64,000 nucleotides of DNA. Source: Mycogone perniciosa. Lineage: Eukaryota > Ascomycota > Sordariomycetes > Hypocreales > Hypocreaceae. A program made the position numbers and the translations under genes. The stretch is taken from the NCBI GenBank assembly GCA_025331125.1, contig JAOALB010000174.1, positions 1 through 64,000 on the forward strand, written 5' to 3'. Positions 1 to 10,748 of this stretch are shown here, one piece after another. The notes beneath the pieces were generated by a model. The model was not told the origin of the DNA. It was given only the letters and a program-made list of their open reading frames with translations, and searched no databases. How positions within the stretch are numbered: the first letter of the stretch is position 1; the number at the start of each line of letters is the position of its first letter.

Positions 1-91
1 GTCCTATTGCCCATAAGGGATTTGTGTAACTAGCTTACTTAGTGGACGTAAATAATAAAACAAACAAACAAACAAACCCACGGCGCCTCCC

Positions 92-622
92 ATGTCGACT
101 CTGACAGTTGAAATGCCTAACTGCCACGTCTGCAACAACCCCGGAAAGACATACACCAAGTCTTACACTACTTCCTATGAGGTCCTCTGCCCTACCGGAG
201 TCACCGACCAAACCTGGACCGTGACGGAGCTCTACCCTGGTATCACCAAGGAGCCTGTCATAGTCCACCCGACTGGCTGCCCCGAAGGCTTCACCACCGC
301 TGTTGCTACATGCCATCAGTGTGGTGATGTCCCTATTACAAAGACGCTCACCTACCCGATTGGTGGCACAATCTACGTCACAGAAACCTTTGACCCAGCA
401 AAGACCGGCTCTCCTACCACTCTAGGAGCTCCTGAAACTCCCATTACTCCTAGCTGCAACGGTTCCAACTGCCCACCTGGTACTCCTGGTACTTCTGGTG
501 CTCCCGGGACTGGCTGCAACGGCCCCAACTGCCCTCCTGTGACCGCTGGAGCCTCGATCTCCATGGAAGTGACAGAAAGCCCCCTCTTCAGTGGACTCAT
601 GTTCTTGCTGGCTTGGCTCTAA
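92..622 (+). CDS. Threonine- and cysteine-rich cell-wall-type protein, probably missing a 5' exon
   Basis: This 176-codon frame opens at the only ATG after an in-frame TAA at 56-58. The first 85 residues hold Cys pairs (CHVC near residue 11, CHQCG near 75) spaced by Thr/Tyr-rich strands such as KTYTKSYTTSYE. This layout is common in fungal cell-wall and clock-controlled surface proteins. Residues 120-155 are a Pro/Gly/Thr linker with two copies of a CNGxNCPPxT unit. The last 15 residues are hydrophobic (SGLMFLLAWL), as in a GPI-attachment signal. There is no N-terminal signal peptide, so the true start is probably in an upstream exon outside or at the edge of the window. Family membership is inferred from composition and Cys pattern; the function is unknown. 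Confidence 0.55.
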   Translation: MSTLTVEMPNCHVCNNPGKTYTKSYTTSYEVLCPTGVTDQTWTVTELYPGITKEPVIVHPTGCPEGFTTAVATCHQCGDVPITKTLTYPIGGTIYVTETFDPAKTGSPTTLGAPETPITPSCNGSNCPPGTPGTSGAPGTGCNGPNCPPVTAGASISMEVTESPLFSGLMFLLAWL

Positions 623-1309
623 GTGGAGGTTCCCTCTTGGCTCCCGTACCTTGTCTTTCTTTAACTGGTGTTAGACCTCCTTTGTTTTCTTCTTTTCGAT
701 TGGGTTGGCCTGGCAGAGGGTAAATGGAGTAGGATAGTACTGTCAATGCAATATGTCAGGATTAATTTGATACGAGTGCGCTGTTTATATCATGCTCTCA
801 CAAGCGGCTATGACTACCAGTATTGTTGCTCTCAATTTAAACGCCGCTGATGGGTCAGGCTCCGCCTTGCCTTTACATAGCCTACGGCAACATCGGTGGA
901 CTACTATGGTCGTCCATCAGCGCCACAGCTATATGAACCGCAAAAACTCAGTTCCAACAAGTCATTTACCTTGTTTCTACCTGGGGTGTAATAAAAGCCC
1001 AAATTAAAGAAAAAGGAAGGACGAAGCAGTAAAGGCATTTAATGACTAGCTGAAGTAATACCCAGGTACAGATATTACGGTATATATATATAGATAAAAG
1101 AAACAATAGGCTAGCAAGAGACAAGCAGGCAATAAATATACTATTCACCAAGGGAAAAACCAACAGGCAACGGGCGCGGGCAGTATATATTAATGCTTAT
1201 ACCTAAGTAATTCAAGGACCTGGCTCCTACGCGCTTAGAGTTTTCAAACGTTTGCCAAGGATATGGCTATTCTTAGGCTACCGACAGTTTATAACTAGGA
1301 ACATGATAG
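623..1309. other. Intergenic, AT-rich, no gene seen
   Basis: Only short overlapping frames without recognisable domains occur here. The segment 1070-1150 is very AT-rich, with a short TA run at 1081-1091. It separates the 3' end of the surface-protein gene from the 3' end of the convergent hydrolase gene. Confidence 0.5.
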
Positions 1310-2301
1310 TTAAGAAGCCTCTATTACTCCATCCAAAGCTTTCCTAAACAGCTTCTCTAATTCCTCAGGATGTGATAGATGTGGGACATGGTCTGACATA
1401 ATTCTTGAGATCCTCTCTGGCCTCCCTTCACTAATATATTTCGCGTACTCCTCCCTAACACCATATAGGACTGCTGGGTCTCTGCCTGTATATATATAAT
1501 AGGAGGGGATCTTTTCCATAATGGGATGCTCAGGCCCCTTAAGGAAGTAAAGCCTGCATTGCGAGCACATGTCAATATTTGAGAATAGAGATTCCATACT
1601 TAGACCAATATAGACAAGTAGATCAAGAGCTTAACATACGAGGTTGAGGCAGTGCCCTGCTGGGAGATCCAGGGCTGAGCCTGCTCTGGGGTCAAGTCGC
1701 TGTAGAAATGTTTATAACTTTCTAGACACTCGTTTGTGTCATCCTATACATCCTCCCCGTTAATAACCGTATAAGGACCTTGTAAGTGAAGATAAGAAGG
1801 GGAAAACATATGCATTATTGGACTTGCCTGATTCATTTTGAAGCTCGCTGCATACTCCGCGTAAGACAAAGGCGGCATGCCGAGTTTTGTGGCTAATTGA
1901 TCTTGCTGGTTTTCTCCGTATTGCATATTCATATCCACACACGACTTTCCAGGATAAGGCAATATTGTTGCGACGCCTATCATACCAACCACACCGTTAG
2001 ACTGACCAGCGGCCTGGCGATCGGTCTTGGTTAGCCCTTGGGCGGCGAGAGCACCAATAAAGCCGCCGGCAGAGTGGCACATGAGAATGACATCCGAGCC
2101 GAAGTCAAGCTCCTGTAAGATAAGATCGCGTGTATGGTCGATGTCTTCATGCATATCCTTGGAGCCAGGCCGCATGTGAGTGGTGGGTTGTTCGATAACC
2201 ACAGAGCGGTACTCTCCTAGGCGAGCCGCCGCCTTGCGATAGACTTCGGAGCTTAACCAGGACCCTGGGACCCATATCAAGGTAGGAAGCTTGGTTGACA
2301 T
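1310..2301 (-). pseudogene. Alpha/beta hydrolase (AB_hydrolase fold) with one in-frame stop
   Basis: The reading starts at the ATG at 2301 with the typical opening TLIWVPGSW. The nucleophile elbow CHSAGG lies near residue 76, an acidic residue in YTGRDPAV, and the catalytic His in the SDHVPHLSHPEEL block near the C-terminus, so the whole triad is visible. A phase-2 intron (GTATGT...TGCAG) occupies 1554-1639. Removing it joins the two parts in frame into about 270 codons, normal for this small esterase/hydrolase family. One TAG at 1744-1746 interrupts an otherwise continuous exon. The codons beyond it (FYSDLTPEQAQPW) still match the family, so it looks like a recent nonsense change (TGG or CAG to TAG). 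A 34-nt intron over the stop would break frame. The substrate is not predictable. Confidence 0.75.
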
Positions 2302-3378
2302 TACCTCTGTGGTTATGTAGTTTAGACCTAAATTGTATTGTAATACAATACTCCATGAATCACTAATGTGCTGGACTGACAGAGCCTATATAGTTATCGG
2401 TATCACGGCTATACTGATATTCCTTAATTACATATACAAATACCTGAGGTCTATGGAGTATTATTAGACTATTATTTGTCAGATTTACTAAGGGCTAGTC
2501 TATAGAGCGCAATTACTAAAAATTAGCTAATCTATTTGGAATACTTATTTATATACTGCAAGGATTATAACTGTTAGCTTAATACAAGATCCATATCCTG
2601 ATTTTCACTTGGCTAGTAATGCAGCAGTATATTCTATATAAAATACTATAGAGAGTAACCTTTTCCCTAACTGCAGATAACTTTATAATAGTAATACTAT
2701 AGCGACTTAGGTTATTGATTATAATAATAGCCTTTCTGATTATTATAGTATACCTAGGACTTGATTTTAAGAGTGATTTTATTATATTCAAAACTACTTG
2801 TTACGACCCGACCCTTTTATGGTTACATAAAGGGTCTAGGGCGATATGTACCCCGACGCCACTGGCTCCTGCCTGCCTTATGCCCAGATATAGCCCATAT
2901 ATCTAGATACTCACTGGTCATAAATAATAAAACAAACAAACAATTATTGTCCATATTAATACTGCATCAGCTCGACAGACCGATAAAGTGTCGATTTGGA
3001 GTACTTTTTAAGCTAGGCTGATAAATTACGAACTGCTGCCCAGTCCAGCATTGCCACAATTCTTGCGTCCAATTTGATGGAGTATTATATGAAGTAATGA
3101 GTCACTCGGCAAGATGACTCAAAGAATCCTACTCCTCCAGTCAGCCTCGCTGTAATATATGGCGCTAGGTATAAATAAATTAGTTGGATGCAGACCATTA
3201 ATCCTTATATTTAAACTAATATCTTGGCATTATAGTTAAATTCTTACCACCTAAACCACCGCTTCTCATCCGCATAAGGCCTCCTTCTCTCTTCATTCCT
3301 CACTATCAGCAAAACATCCTTACCTGGCTAGGCCTCAAACCCGCTTCTCTAAACAGATAGCCCTCCAAAGACTCCAAA
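2302..3378. other. AT-rich intergenic region containing an LTR scrap
   Basis: About 1.1 kb between the start of the minus-strand hydrolase and the start of the plus-strand oxygenase. Most is AT-rich with no coding signal. It includes a 58-bp fragment of a retrotransposon LTR (annotated separately). A stretch at 2921-2943 (ataaataataaaac followed by caaa repeats) resembles 49-76. The last 100 bp before 3379 are C/T-rich, as is usual just upstream of fungal start codons. Confidence 0.5.
2799..2856 (+). repeat. Truncated LTR fragment, C-type U3 end
   Basis: The 58 bp beginning tgttacgacccgaccctttt match, with scattered transitions, the outer (U3) end of the element C LTR (read on the minus strand from 30979). 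Both run through the block ending in accccg. Similarity stops abruptly after about 2856, and no internal retroelement sequence follows. This is therefore a broken LTR relic, not a solo LTR. Confidence 0.7.
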
Positions 3379-4275
3379 ATGCTACCGAAAATCGTTCGAA
3401 TGGAATACAGCTCTAATGATGTCAACATCCCAGACACTTTCCTCACCACCCCTCCCTCCAAGCCCATCACCTCAACAGCTATCGCCTTCGCATCCTCTCA
3501 ACTCCCCGAGTACGCCGGTTGCACTGCCTTTATACTTCACAACATCCTTTCCCTGAAAGAATGCAACCAATTTATTGCCCTCGCCGAGGCATCCGCCCTA
3601 ACTGAGAAACCCGATGACTCCCCATGGAAGCCTGCTCTTGTCTCTCTAGGACCTGGTATGGAGACCTCCGCTCCAGACTACCACAACAGCGACAGGATTA
3701 TTTGGGATAATCAGATTCTCGTAGATCGCCTCTGGCAGCGTTGTATACAAGCTGAGGGCGTGGAAAAGCTTCTCGCAGAAGTCCCTGGTCACTACTCCGA
3801 AAATGGCAAGTGGGTGTTCCGATGCTGGAACGAGAGGATGCGATTTCTTAAGTATACGCCTGGCATGTTCTTCAAGCGTAAGCCCCACCCCTTGCATTAT
3901 AATGAATAGCGTTATAATGATTTTTGTCCAGCACATTGCGATGGTGTTTACAATACCACGATGGAGGGGCGCGACATACAAACCAAGTATACCGTGCAGC
4001 TGTACCTTAATGATGCTCGCCTTGTCGGTGGCGCGACGTCTTTCCTATCGCATGACAAGAAGAGACGGCTAGATATTAACCCCAAGGCGGGAAGTGCGCT
4101 GATCTTCCAGCACGAACGCTTGTATCATGAAGGAGCGGAAGTGAAGAGCGGTGTCAAGTATACCATGCGGACCGATATCATGTACCAATTCGAACCGACA
4201 TCATATCCTAGCTCGAACCGGAAGAGTCTAAGGATTAAGACGGCAAGCCGTAAGATGATGCAGCGAAGGAACTAA
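3379..4275 (+). CDS. 2-oxoglutarate/Fe(II)-dependent oxygenase, prolyl 4-hydroxylase type
   Basis: Two exons (3379-3877 and 3932-4275) flank a 54-nt phase-1 intron (GTAAGC...TCCAG). Together they give 280 residues with no interruption. The N-terminal half has the family's CNQFIALAEA helix. The jelly-roll core starts at MRFLKYTPGMFF. Splicing creates the metal-binding HxD motif (His168-Cys-Asp170). The distal His is His232 in LYHEG, and Arg246 in KYTMRTD is placed to bind the 2-oxoglutarate carboxylate. All ligands are present, so the enzyme should be active. The family hydroxylates proline or small molecules; which applies here cannot be told. The 3' end overlaps tail-to-tail by about 50 bp with the chitinase relic on the other strand. 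An alternative start at codon 8 is possible. Confidence 0.88.
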
Positions 4276-4975
4276 ATAGTTTATGGATATTGTAATTATG
4301 TGTAGACTACATATACACATCAACTCACTCTCATCTAAAGCGCGGCGCGCATCAGCAGCGTCTTTGAATGCCTTTCTCAGGCCCTTCACCCTGATGCCGC
4401 CTGCACCAATCAGCATGCCCAAGACGGCGAACGGGGCGGAGAGCGGATCATTGATGATATGCACTATGCTGAGGGCTGCGTCGCCCACTTCCCCAACGAT
4501 AAGGGCCGCACGGGCGATGAGGGCTGCGCCGCTGATGGCGGAGGTGATCTCACCGACGAAGGGCATAATAGAGAAGATGATTGTAAGAATGTTGCGGACA
4601 ATTTCGTGGGTTTTGGTGTTTCACTGTTCATCACTGATTGCTTTACCATTTTTAATAGATTTAATAGCATCGTGGAGTATAAAGACGGGCATACTGAAAG
4701 CGATAGCTACATCGCTATTACTCGCGTCGCAATCAGCCGTGCAGACAAGGGCCTTGGATTTCAAGAGTAGCGAGGCAAAGTCTTTAGTCTTAGGGAGGAC
4801 CTCTTCGATAAGTTTTTTAGGCTTAGGGATATTAATCTTGGGGGTGTTGCGGATGCGATGGGGGGAGTTCTTGTACATAGTGTAGTCGTTGAGACGTTCT
4901 GAGCAAACTGTCTCGATGTGCTGACAGAACCGCGAAGCAGCAATTGAGCAATATAGGGACTAAGAGATACTGTGG
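4228..4975 (-). pseudogene. C-terminal relic of a class V (subgroup C, killer-toxin-like) chitinase
   Basis: On the minus strand a nearly continuous frame from about 4966 down to 4320 matches, from memory of the family, the region after the GH18 domain of fungal LysM/killer-toxin-like chitinases. Visible blocks are LNDYTMYKNSP, FASLL, the hydrophobic IMPFVGEI segment, GDAALSI, and DPLSAPFAVLGML. An acceptor-like TCTCTTAG precedes 4966. A TGA at 4621-4623 breaks the frame. The end runs antisense into the neighbouring oxygenase gene, starting at a donor-like GTGAGT. No GH18, chitin-binding or LysM domain is found upstream to 5700, so only the tail is left. The relic cannot encode a functional enzyme. 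Confidence 0.65.
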
Positions 4976-6393
4976 ATATTTGATCATGATGCCAGCAGCC
5001 GAAAGCAGCTAACGATTACCTTCATATGCCTTAGCAACTGTAAAGTTACAGGTGGGGTTGTGTATTGAAGGGGGAAGAAGGTTGGTTTGTATTAAACTAG
5101 GTCTATCTGTATGTCTTTATACTCTATTGCCTTCTTAATCCAGTAGCTGCTTATATAAGCAGTCGACTTTTCTCGGGTAAGCCAATAAGAAAATGCAGGT
5201 GCGTTGGGCATGTCAGTTACCCCCGACAAAGTATAAAAGATAAACAGGTAGACTTAGTTTAATACACATCAACCTTCTTACCCCTTCAATACATGACCCC
5301 AGCTGTAGCCGTTACTGCTACCGAGGCATAGAAAGGCGACTGTTGGTTGCTTCTGGTTGCCGGCATTATGATTAAATGATCAGTGTCTTTTGAGTATAGA
5401 ACTACACGATTACGGCTTCGTGGTCCTATCAGCAGCACGGTTCCCCGCTCTATACTAGTTTTCGTGTGTGTGTGTGTGTGCCATTTCCCCCTCAACAAAA
5501 TATCTAGAGGCAGATTGAGACTTATTTATTCAATCACTCTTCTCGCTCAATCCTATCGAAGCCTTTTATCATTTATGAAAACACAGCTCTGCTGGTCTGC
5601 TCCATTATGTATTTAATACTATCACTTAACGCATCTGTTTCAAAACACTCCCGATCGAGAAGGAGAGGAAACAGATAAGGAGAGAACTTCTACTATTTAA
5701 CGGGGACGGTAAGTCGGATAAGAACCAGCTTCTACTACCGTTAGCCTGTGTTCTTTTATTGGGGGGGATAGCAATATATATATCGGGTTTATTGGTTGAG
5801 ATTTGACGGAGTAGGGTTACGTGATATGGGATAAAGATCGGATTGAGTCTCCTGGTATGCTCACACTCATTGATGAGCAGATAGATATGGCTCATTCGAT
5901 TTGAGAGACACCCTGTATAATAGCCGCGAACCGGAAAGCGTTCCAGGGGACTATGACGAGATCAGCCAGGATAGCGAAGAGAGCAACTGAGCATGTGATT
6001 GGTAGGGCTTACCACTCTCTAGGTCACCTGTCTGAAACATACAAATATGTTCATGAAATACAGAGTACAAGTGCTTTTATTAGTAGTGAAGGTGGTATAT
6101 AGTCACGGAAGTGATTCCAAAAACCCGCAGCAAGGAGAGGGTCGGTAGAGGCACCGTGTAGATGTCTGTTGGGATCTATGTTCTCCGCTCAACTTCAGTC
6201 GCCTATTATTACCCTATATAAATTTTTAGGGATCATCTGTTCATACCATCAAGGATATGATAAAACCTCGGAAGACAGACCACTATAAGGCAACACTTCT
6301 TTCTAATAGCCCACTGTCAATAAACGCAATGCCCGTGATAGAATACTCGAGACAACACTAAACACAAAATACCATCGCCAGCAATAAATCTGC
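4976..6393. other. Intergenic region, no gene recognised
   Basis: Only short frames are present (for example 5626-5895 minus), and none has a recognisable domain. The segment carries a (GT)n microsatellite at 5464-5480 and AT-rich tracts. No further chitinase exons could be traced here. I see no RNA gene. Confidence 0.5.
5464..5480. repeat. (GT)n microsatellite
   Basis: Uninterrupted dinucleotide run of 17 bases in non-coding DNA. Confidence 0.9.
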
Positions 6394-6506
6394 CTATGTG
6401 TTCAAGCCACTTATATCCCCCGCAAGCCTCTCAATCTCCCTTGCATGCCTCGCCCCAGAACGCTTCATGATGTCGTCCCCCAATGCTGGCTCTACATTCC
6501 CGGCAT
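6394..6506 (-). other. Possible terminal-exon fragment, unidentified
   Basis: After an acceptor-like CCTTTTTAG the minus strand stays open for 37 codons. It reads through DDIMKRSGARHAREIERLAG to a TAG at 6394-6396, with balanced base use unlike the AT-rich DNA around it. It lies 220 bp downstream of the ATP-grasp/methyltransferase stop codon, but no donor in that gene joins it in phase. It may be an alternative last exon or the tail of a lost gene. No function is assigned. Confidence 0.3.
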
Positions 6507-6723
6507 CTAAAAAGGATATAGGGTTAAGTCTTAAACTTATAGCAAGGTATTGTATATAAAGAATAATGACTATATTAGATGTTAATCATCACCATCACAG
6601 GATTTTCTTAGCTATATAAAGGGGTAAGACTTCAATGTAAAACAGTCTTGTATTGAATTTCAGGGTATCTATAAAAAAGGTAGGGTAAACTAACGTTAGG
6701 CTATAAGATGGACCAGTATTTCC

Positions 6724-8532
6724 CTATAACCTCTCAAAGCGGAAGCTAACATGACAGACATCCGAACCATTTACAGGATGCTTTGATAAGAAATGTTTCT
6801 TTTCATCCACTTGCTTCCAACCTTTAGGAACTCCAAACTCTTTAATAACCGAGATAATGTAAGGGTAGACAACAGTCTCAGACTGCCATTTCTCGAAAAA
6901 TCCAGAGTAATCCTCGTCTAGATCATCGATGTCAAACGACACTGACTTGCGAGCCAGCATGAACATACGAGTGAGCAACGCGGTCACGTCGATAGCGTCC
7001 ACCAAATGCAAAGACCCGAGGCATACAATATGGTCATATTCACCCTCTCCCTGACGCGCAAATGGTTAGCGAATACAGATACAAACATAGGAGAGTGTGC
7101 TTACCATAATTAATTCTTGCATTGGACCGACCCTAATCGGCTGCTTATAGTACTTTTTGGCATAGGGCGATGCCGCCATGCCCGGGGATAGCTCAATTCC
7201 AGAGAGCTCAGCCACCACACCTTGGTCATCCAAGGCTTTCCCAAACGTCCCGGTTCCGCAGGCCACATCAAGAACGGTACCAGAAAAATCATAATGCTGA
7301 GCATGGTATGAATGAATCTTCCCAAAGGAGATATTTTCAAGGACTTTGTCGTACTGAGGTGCGAGCTTATCGAAGAAACCAGCCGTAGTGGAATCTTGTT
7401 CCCGCGCGCTGCTGAGCTGGATCCGTTTGGTGGCGAGAAGAAGGTCGAAGAAAGCAGCATGGCCACCTGGAAATTTCTCGCTAATCACAAAGTCGTCGCC
7501 AGATGTGTTGCCAGCGGGAAAGAAAATGAGTGGGGTGCCGACTACCTCGAGAACGTAGACGTTGCCAGTCCCTTGTTCGAGACACACATCAACTCGAGCG
7601 AAGCCAGAACCCTCAACTGCCCTAAAGGCTTTCTTGGCAGCAACTTGAAGAGTTGCTCGATGTTCGTCTTCAATAAATGCATAGGTAAAATCGGTTTTAC
7701 CTTCCTGCTCATTCCCGGCCTCCCGTGGAGAAGTATATTCCAATGGATTGAAGGCAACCGCTTCTCGCCCCATCTCAATCACAATCACGGAGCATTTCTT
7801 ACCAAAAACATGGTCGTAAACAATTATCTTCAACCTGGTGTCTTCTTGCTTAAGAGATGCCACCCTCCGGTTCACTTCCTCTTCTGTGTAGCAGATGGAG
7901 TCCACGCCCAGATCAAGCGAGCCACAGCCATCCTCATGCTTGACGATTTTAGGGTACTTTCCTGGGGTATCCGCTGGAACAACAAAACTGGCACTTTTTG
8001 CGGCTCTCAAGGAGTCAAGAGTATTCTTTTCAAGGAAGGAAGATGGGTTATTCAGGAGAGGAACGCCCTTGGATTCAAGGTAGCGTGTAGCCTCTAGGCC
8101 CACAGTATCGGTTTTGTCACCACACTATCTATTGTTAACATATCGACTATATAGACGTGATGATAAAGAATGTATCCACTGACGATGTAATTTATGTATA
8201 AGTCAAAGCCTTCTTCGCATATTGCGTCGATCTCTGATTTGGCATTTGCCAAGGCAACATGCCTAACAACAAATTCATGGCGGGATTTTGGGATGTATCG
8301 ACTGGGATCTGGAATGTCACTGTACTATTATAAAAACATCGTGTTTAGCATCAAAAAAATTTAAGAATAGAGCATAGCAGCTAGGACATACCTTCTTAGA
8401 AGCTGGAGAGGCATCATCCCCTACGGACGTAATGACACATATCTTCTTGATAGGTGGACTGTACTTGGGCAATGTAACAAAACGCGGTGTGAATAGTAAC
8501 GGCATACGTTTCAACCACTTAGAAACCCCCAT
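6724..8532 (-). CDS. ATP-grasp (D-Ala-D-Ala ligase-like) / SAM methyltransferase fusion
   Basis: Four exons (8532-8392, 8324-8184, 8124-7105, 7050-6724) join in phase 0 with GT-AG introns of 67, 58 and 54 nt. They encode about 542 residues without interruption. The first half has the N-terminal fold of D-alanine-D-alanine ligases (ICVITSVGDD; FDLYINYI; GLEATRYLESKGVPLL) and the ATP-grasp core (YPKIVKHEDGCGS; GFARVDVCLE). Where ligases have an E-x-N metal motif this protein reads LEVVGTP, so the Asn appears replaced by Val. From about residue 330 a class I methyltransferase begins, with motif I VLDVACGTGTFG and IELSPGMA, ending VCHVSFRFERL. ATP-grasp enzymes join carboxylates to amines; the fused domain would methylate substrate or product. 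The pairing suggests secondary metabolism. The chemistry is unknown and the altered ligase motif leaves its activity open. Confidence 0.8.
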
Positions 8533-9435
8533 TATGGTATCGCTTGTCAGTGTCTAGGGGACTGGGGAACAGGTTGATCTCAAACACTCAAACAATGCCT
8601 CTGCAAGGGAAACCGACTGTGACAATTAAATAGAAGTGAAGACCCTCTAAATATCCGGGATAATGCAATATGCAATACGGAGTAAAGAAAACCGGTTTGG
8701 AAGTTCATGGTCTTATAAAGGCTGGTCGCCACTGTGCCTGCCATAAGCCAGCGTAATAATTAGCACATCGCTCCAATCATCGTTTAGCGCCTCACTCAGC
8801 GCATTACGCAACACATTATTACCCCGTCTTAGCGCATTACTCAGCGCATTACTCACATCGTTACGAAGTACACCAGCATCATCCGTGCAAATTACCTATA
8901 TATAAATATAAATATCTACTCCATAATACCCTGTACCTTTGCATACCTTACGTTCATGTAGTCATTAAATCATGCCCTGGTTGGCAATGGCGTCATGGCA
9001 CGTAACTCGGATGTTCTCTAAAGCGACAATCGGCCGTAAAATCTGTTCATGCCCAAAGACAAAGTCGCAACGATGCTGCAACACATTATTTTCTAGGTAG
9101 TCTTGAGAGTGCCCAGGGTGGCAAATGATTCGGTATCTCTTTAATACTGGTTGCATTATTCTATCCAGTTCACTGATTGATCCATGCGCAACTTCTTTAT
9201 CGTGTTTTGCTTACAGGTATACATCCCGTCATTTCTACCGTAGCAATATAATTTATATTCAAATCGCCACAAACTATGTTAAGTTAAAGAGCATTCGATT
9301 CTATCAAATGCGATGTCAAATGCAATATCACCCCCACTATTAGCTACAATTTCTGAGGTTTACACTTCACTTTTGCTGGTCTAGTACAACGGTTTAACAT
9401 GCGATAGAGATTCACCATTTAGGTTATGTGCTCTC
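8533..9435. other. Intergenic region with clustered decamer repeat
   Basis: Upstream region of the ATP-grasp/methyltransferase gene. No convincing gene is seen: the frames at 8965-9156 and 9125-9343 lack recognisable features and overlap each other. The decamer agcgcattac occurs at 8798, 8831 and 8843 within AT-rich DNA. Confidence 0.5.
8798..8852 (+). repeat. Cluster of three agcgcattac repeats
   Basis: Three perfect copies of the decamer start at 8798, 8831 and 8843, and degenerate relatives (cacattatt, cacatcgttac) flank them. They lie about 270-320 bp upstream of the start codon at 8532. This could be a small satellite or a set of binding sites. Confidence 0.5.
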
Positions 9436-9699
9436 TTACTCAGAATCTGGGTCTACTAAAATTATAGTCTCCAAGTGTGTATTATCTATCAGGGTCAGAT
9501 ACATTCTCAAACTCGGGTCCTCACTGCTCAAAGATATGATCCGGCCACACATGTAAGACCTGTATGTTGGATAGCACTTGGGGCAGACGTCGAACGAAGT
9601 CTTAGCATATTTCACAGCAGTATGCGAAGCCGCGGATGATCCGCACCATCTAGTCAACAGGTCAGAACCCCGACATTTGGGCCAAAACAGCCGTTCCAA
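9436..9699 (-). CDS. Hypothetical 87-aa frame, weakly supported
   Basis: The frame carries a CPKC pair and a later Cys in YMCG. A strand pattern follows (LRMYLTLIDNTHLETIILV) that loosely recalls zinc-ribbon/OB-fold DNA-binding proteins. Codon use is less AT-biased than the flanks. There is no start context or upstream exon that I can support. It may be a relic of a larger gene or a chance frame. Confidence 0.22.
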   Translation of the reverse strand: MERLFWPKCRGSDLLTRWCGSSAASHTAVKYAKTSFDVCPKCYPTYRSYMCGRIISLSSEDPSLRMYLTLIDNTHLETIILVDPDSE

Positions 9700-10488
9700 G
9701 GTAGTTGGGATGAAATAATCAAACCGTATGAAGATCAGAGGCTATGAGGTACCTATGTATCGATATGCGCTACAGGATAGCTTTATATTGGCATGCTGGA
9801 TTTGTCTTCGTCTGTGCCTCCAACAAGAGGGTGATTGTCAGTTTCGCCACCCACATTTTTTTGCATTCAAGGCCCTGCAGAGCTCACCAAGTAGCTAATT
9901 CTTGAACGTGGTGGCTTTGGTAGTGTTGCTTCACTTTAAATATATATTGACTACGAAGTACGTAGTTGTCACATAGCATATAAGGTCACCTATCCATCCA
10001 TAAAGTATGGAGCTTCACTTTTGCAGGATTTGTGGTCTGACAGTAGTGTATGAAATATTAATCGGGCTATTGTGAATCAAGGTTATTCGTAGAAAACTAT
10101 TCAGGTTATCCGCGATCATTAGCGTGGTGTCTGCTTTTTGCGCTACCCTTCCACGCCATAGGGCCAACCTTAAACACTTCCTATTATAATCCCATTTAAA
10201 TCTCATCTTGCAACTTCTGCGACAAAAACCTTTTCACTTTTGCACCGCACACCTTGACATTTTTCATATCACACATCATTATTCACCTCTATCAGACTTT
10301 CCAGCATTTGATCTATGGCTTCTCACCTGCTTGCAAGTGAGTACCCTCAACACCCTCCGCCCCCGACCTCCCTCCAGTGAATGGACACAAGACGAAATGC
10401 TGCGGGGGATCCGAACGGCAAACTAAAGCGCTCAAAGGCATGAGACTTATTTATATGGCGTCACACTCACCTACATGACGCAGTTGCA
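9700..10488. other. Intergenic, no supported gene
   Basis: Contains short frames only. A C/T-rich tract at 10250-10320 is followed by an ATG at 10316 and a donor-like gtgagt at about 10337. This resembles the 5' end of a gene, but nothing recognisable follows before the repeat at 10489. Confidence 0.4.
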
Positions 10489-10576
10489 AGCTTCCCTCCT
10501 ACACCTACAGGTACCCCACCTTTTAGGTGCCTACTTACTAAAAATTCTATAACCTCTTAACTAGCTATTAGAAAAA
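10489..10576 (+). repeat. Transposable-element end, also found at 62400
   Basis: The 88-bp block from agcttccctcct through aggtacccc, taggtgcctactta and ttaactagctatta recurs in the same orientation at 62400-62486 with few differences. In both places AT-rich decayed sequence follows. Here that sequence reads, with many stops, something like a helix-turn-helix start of a pogo/Fot1-type transposase (AAARQAVL near 10690). Assignment to that superfamily is tentative. Confidence 0.55.
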
Positions 10577-10748
10577 TAAGCCTAATAATACTCTCTCGCC
10601 CCTTTTAGGCACTTAGAGAAAGATAGCGAACGCTATTAAACTTTAAGTAAATTAGGGATAATTAAACCTCGCTGCTGCTAGGCAGGCAGTACTTTAGCGA
10701 TTCGAGAAGGAGGGCACTCTTTTACTTTTAAAGTAAAGGGAGACTATA

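Noticed and set aside
4283..4885. 200-codon plus-strand frame over the chitinase relic
   Set aside because: The opposite strand matches a known protein family over the same interval, so this frame is a mirror artefact.
7312..8097. 261-codon plus-strand frame opposite the ATP-grasp/methyltransferase gene
   Set aside because: The minus strand shows spliced exons with ATP-grasp and SAM motifs; the plus frame has none.
10316..10430. Short ATG-initiated gene with a gtgagt donor
   Set aside because: Splicing candidates give only a very short peptide with no recognisable family, and repeat DNA follows at once.
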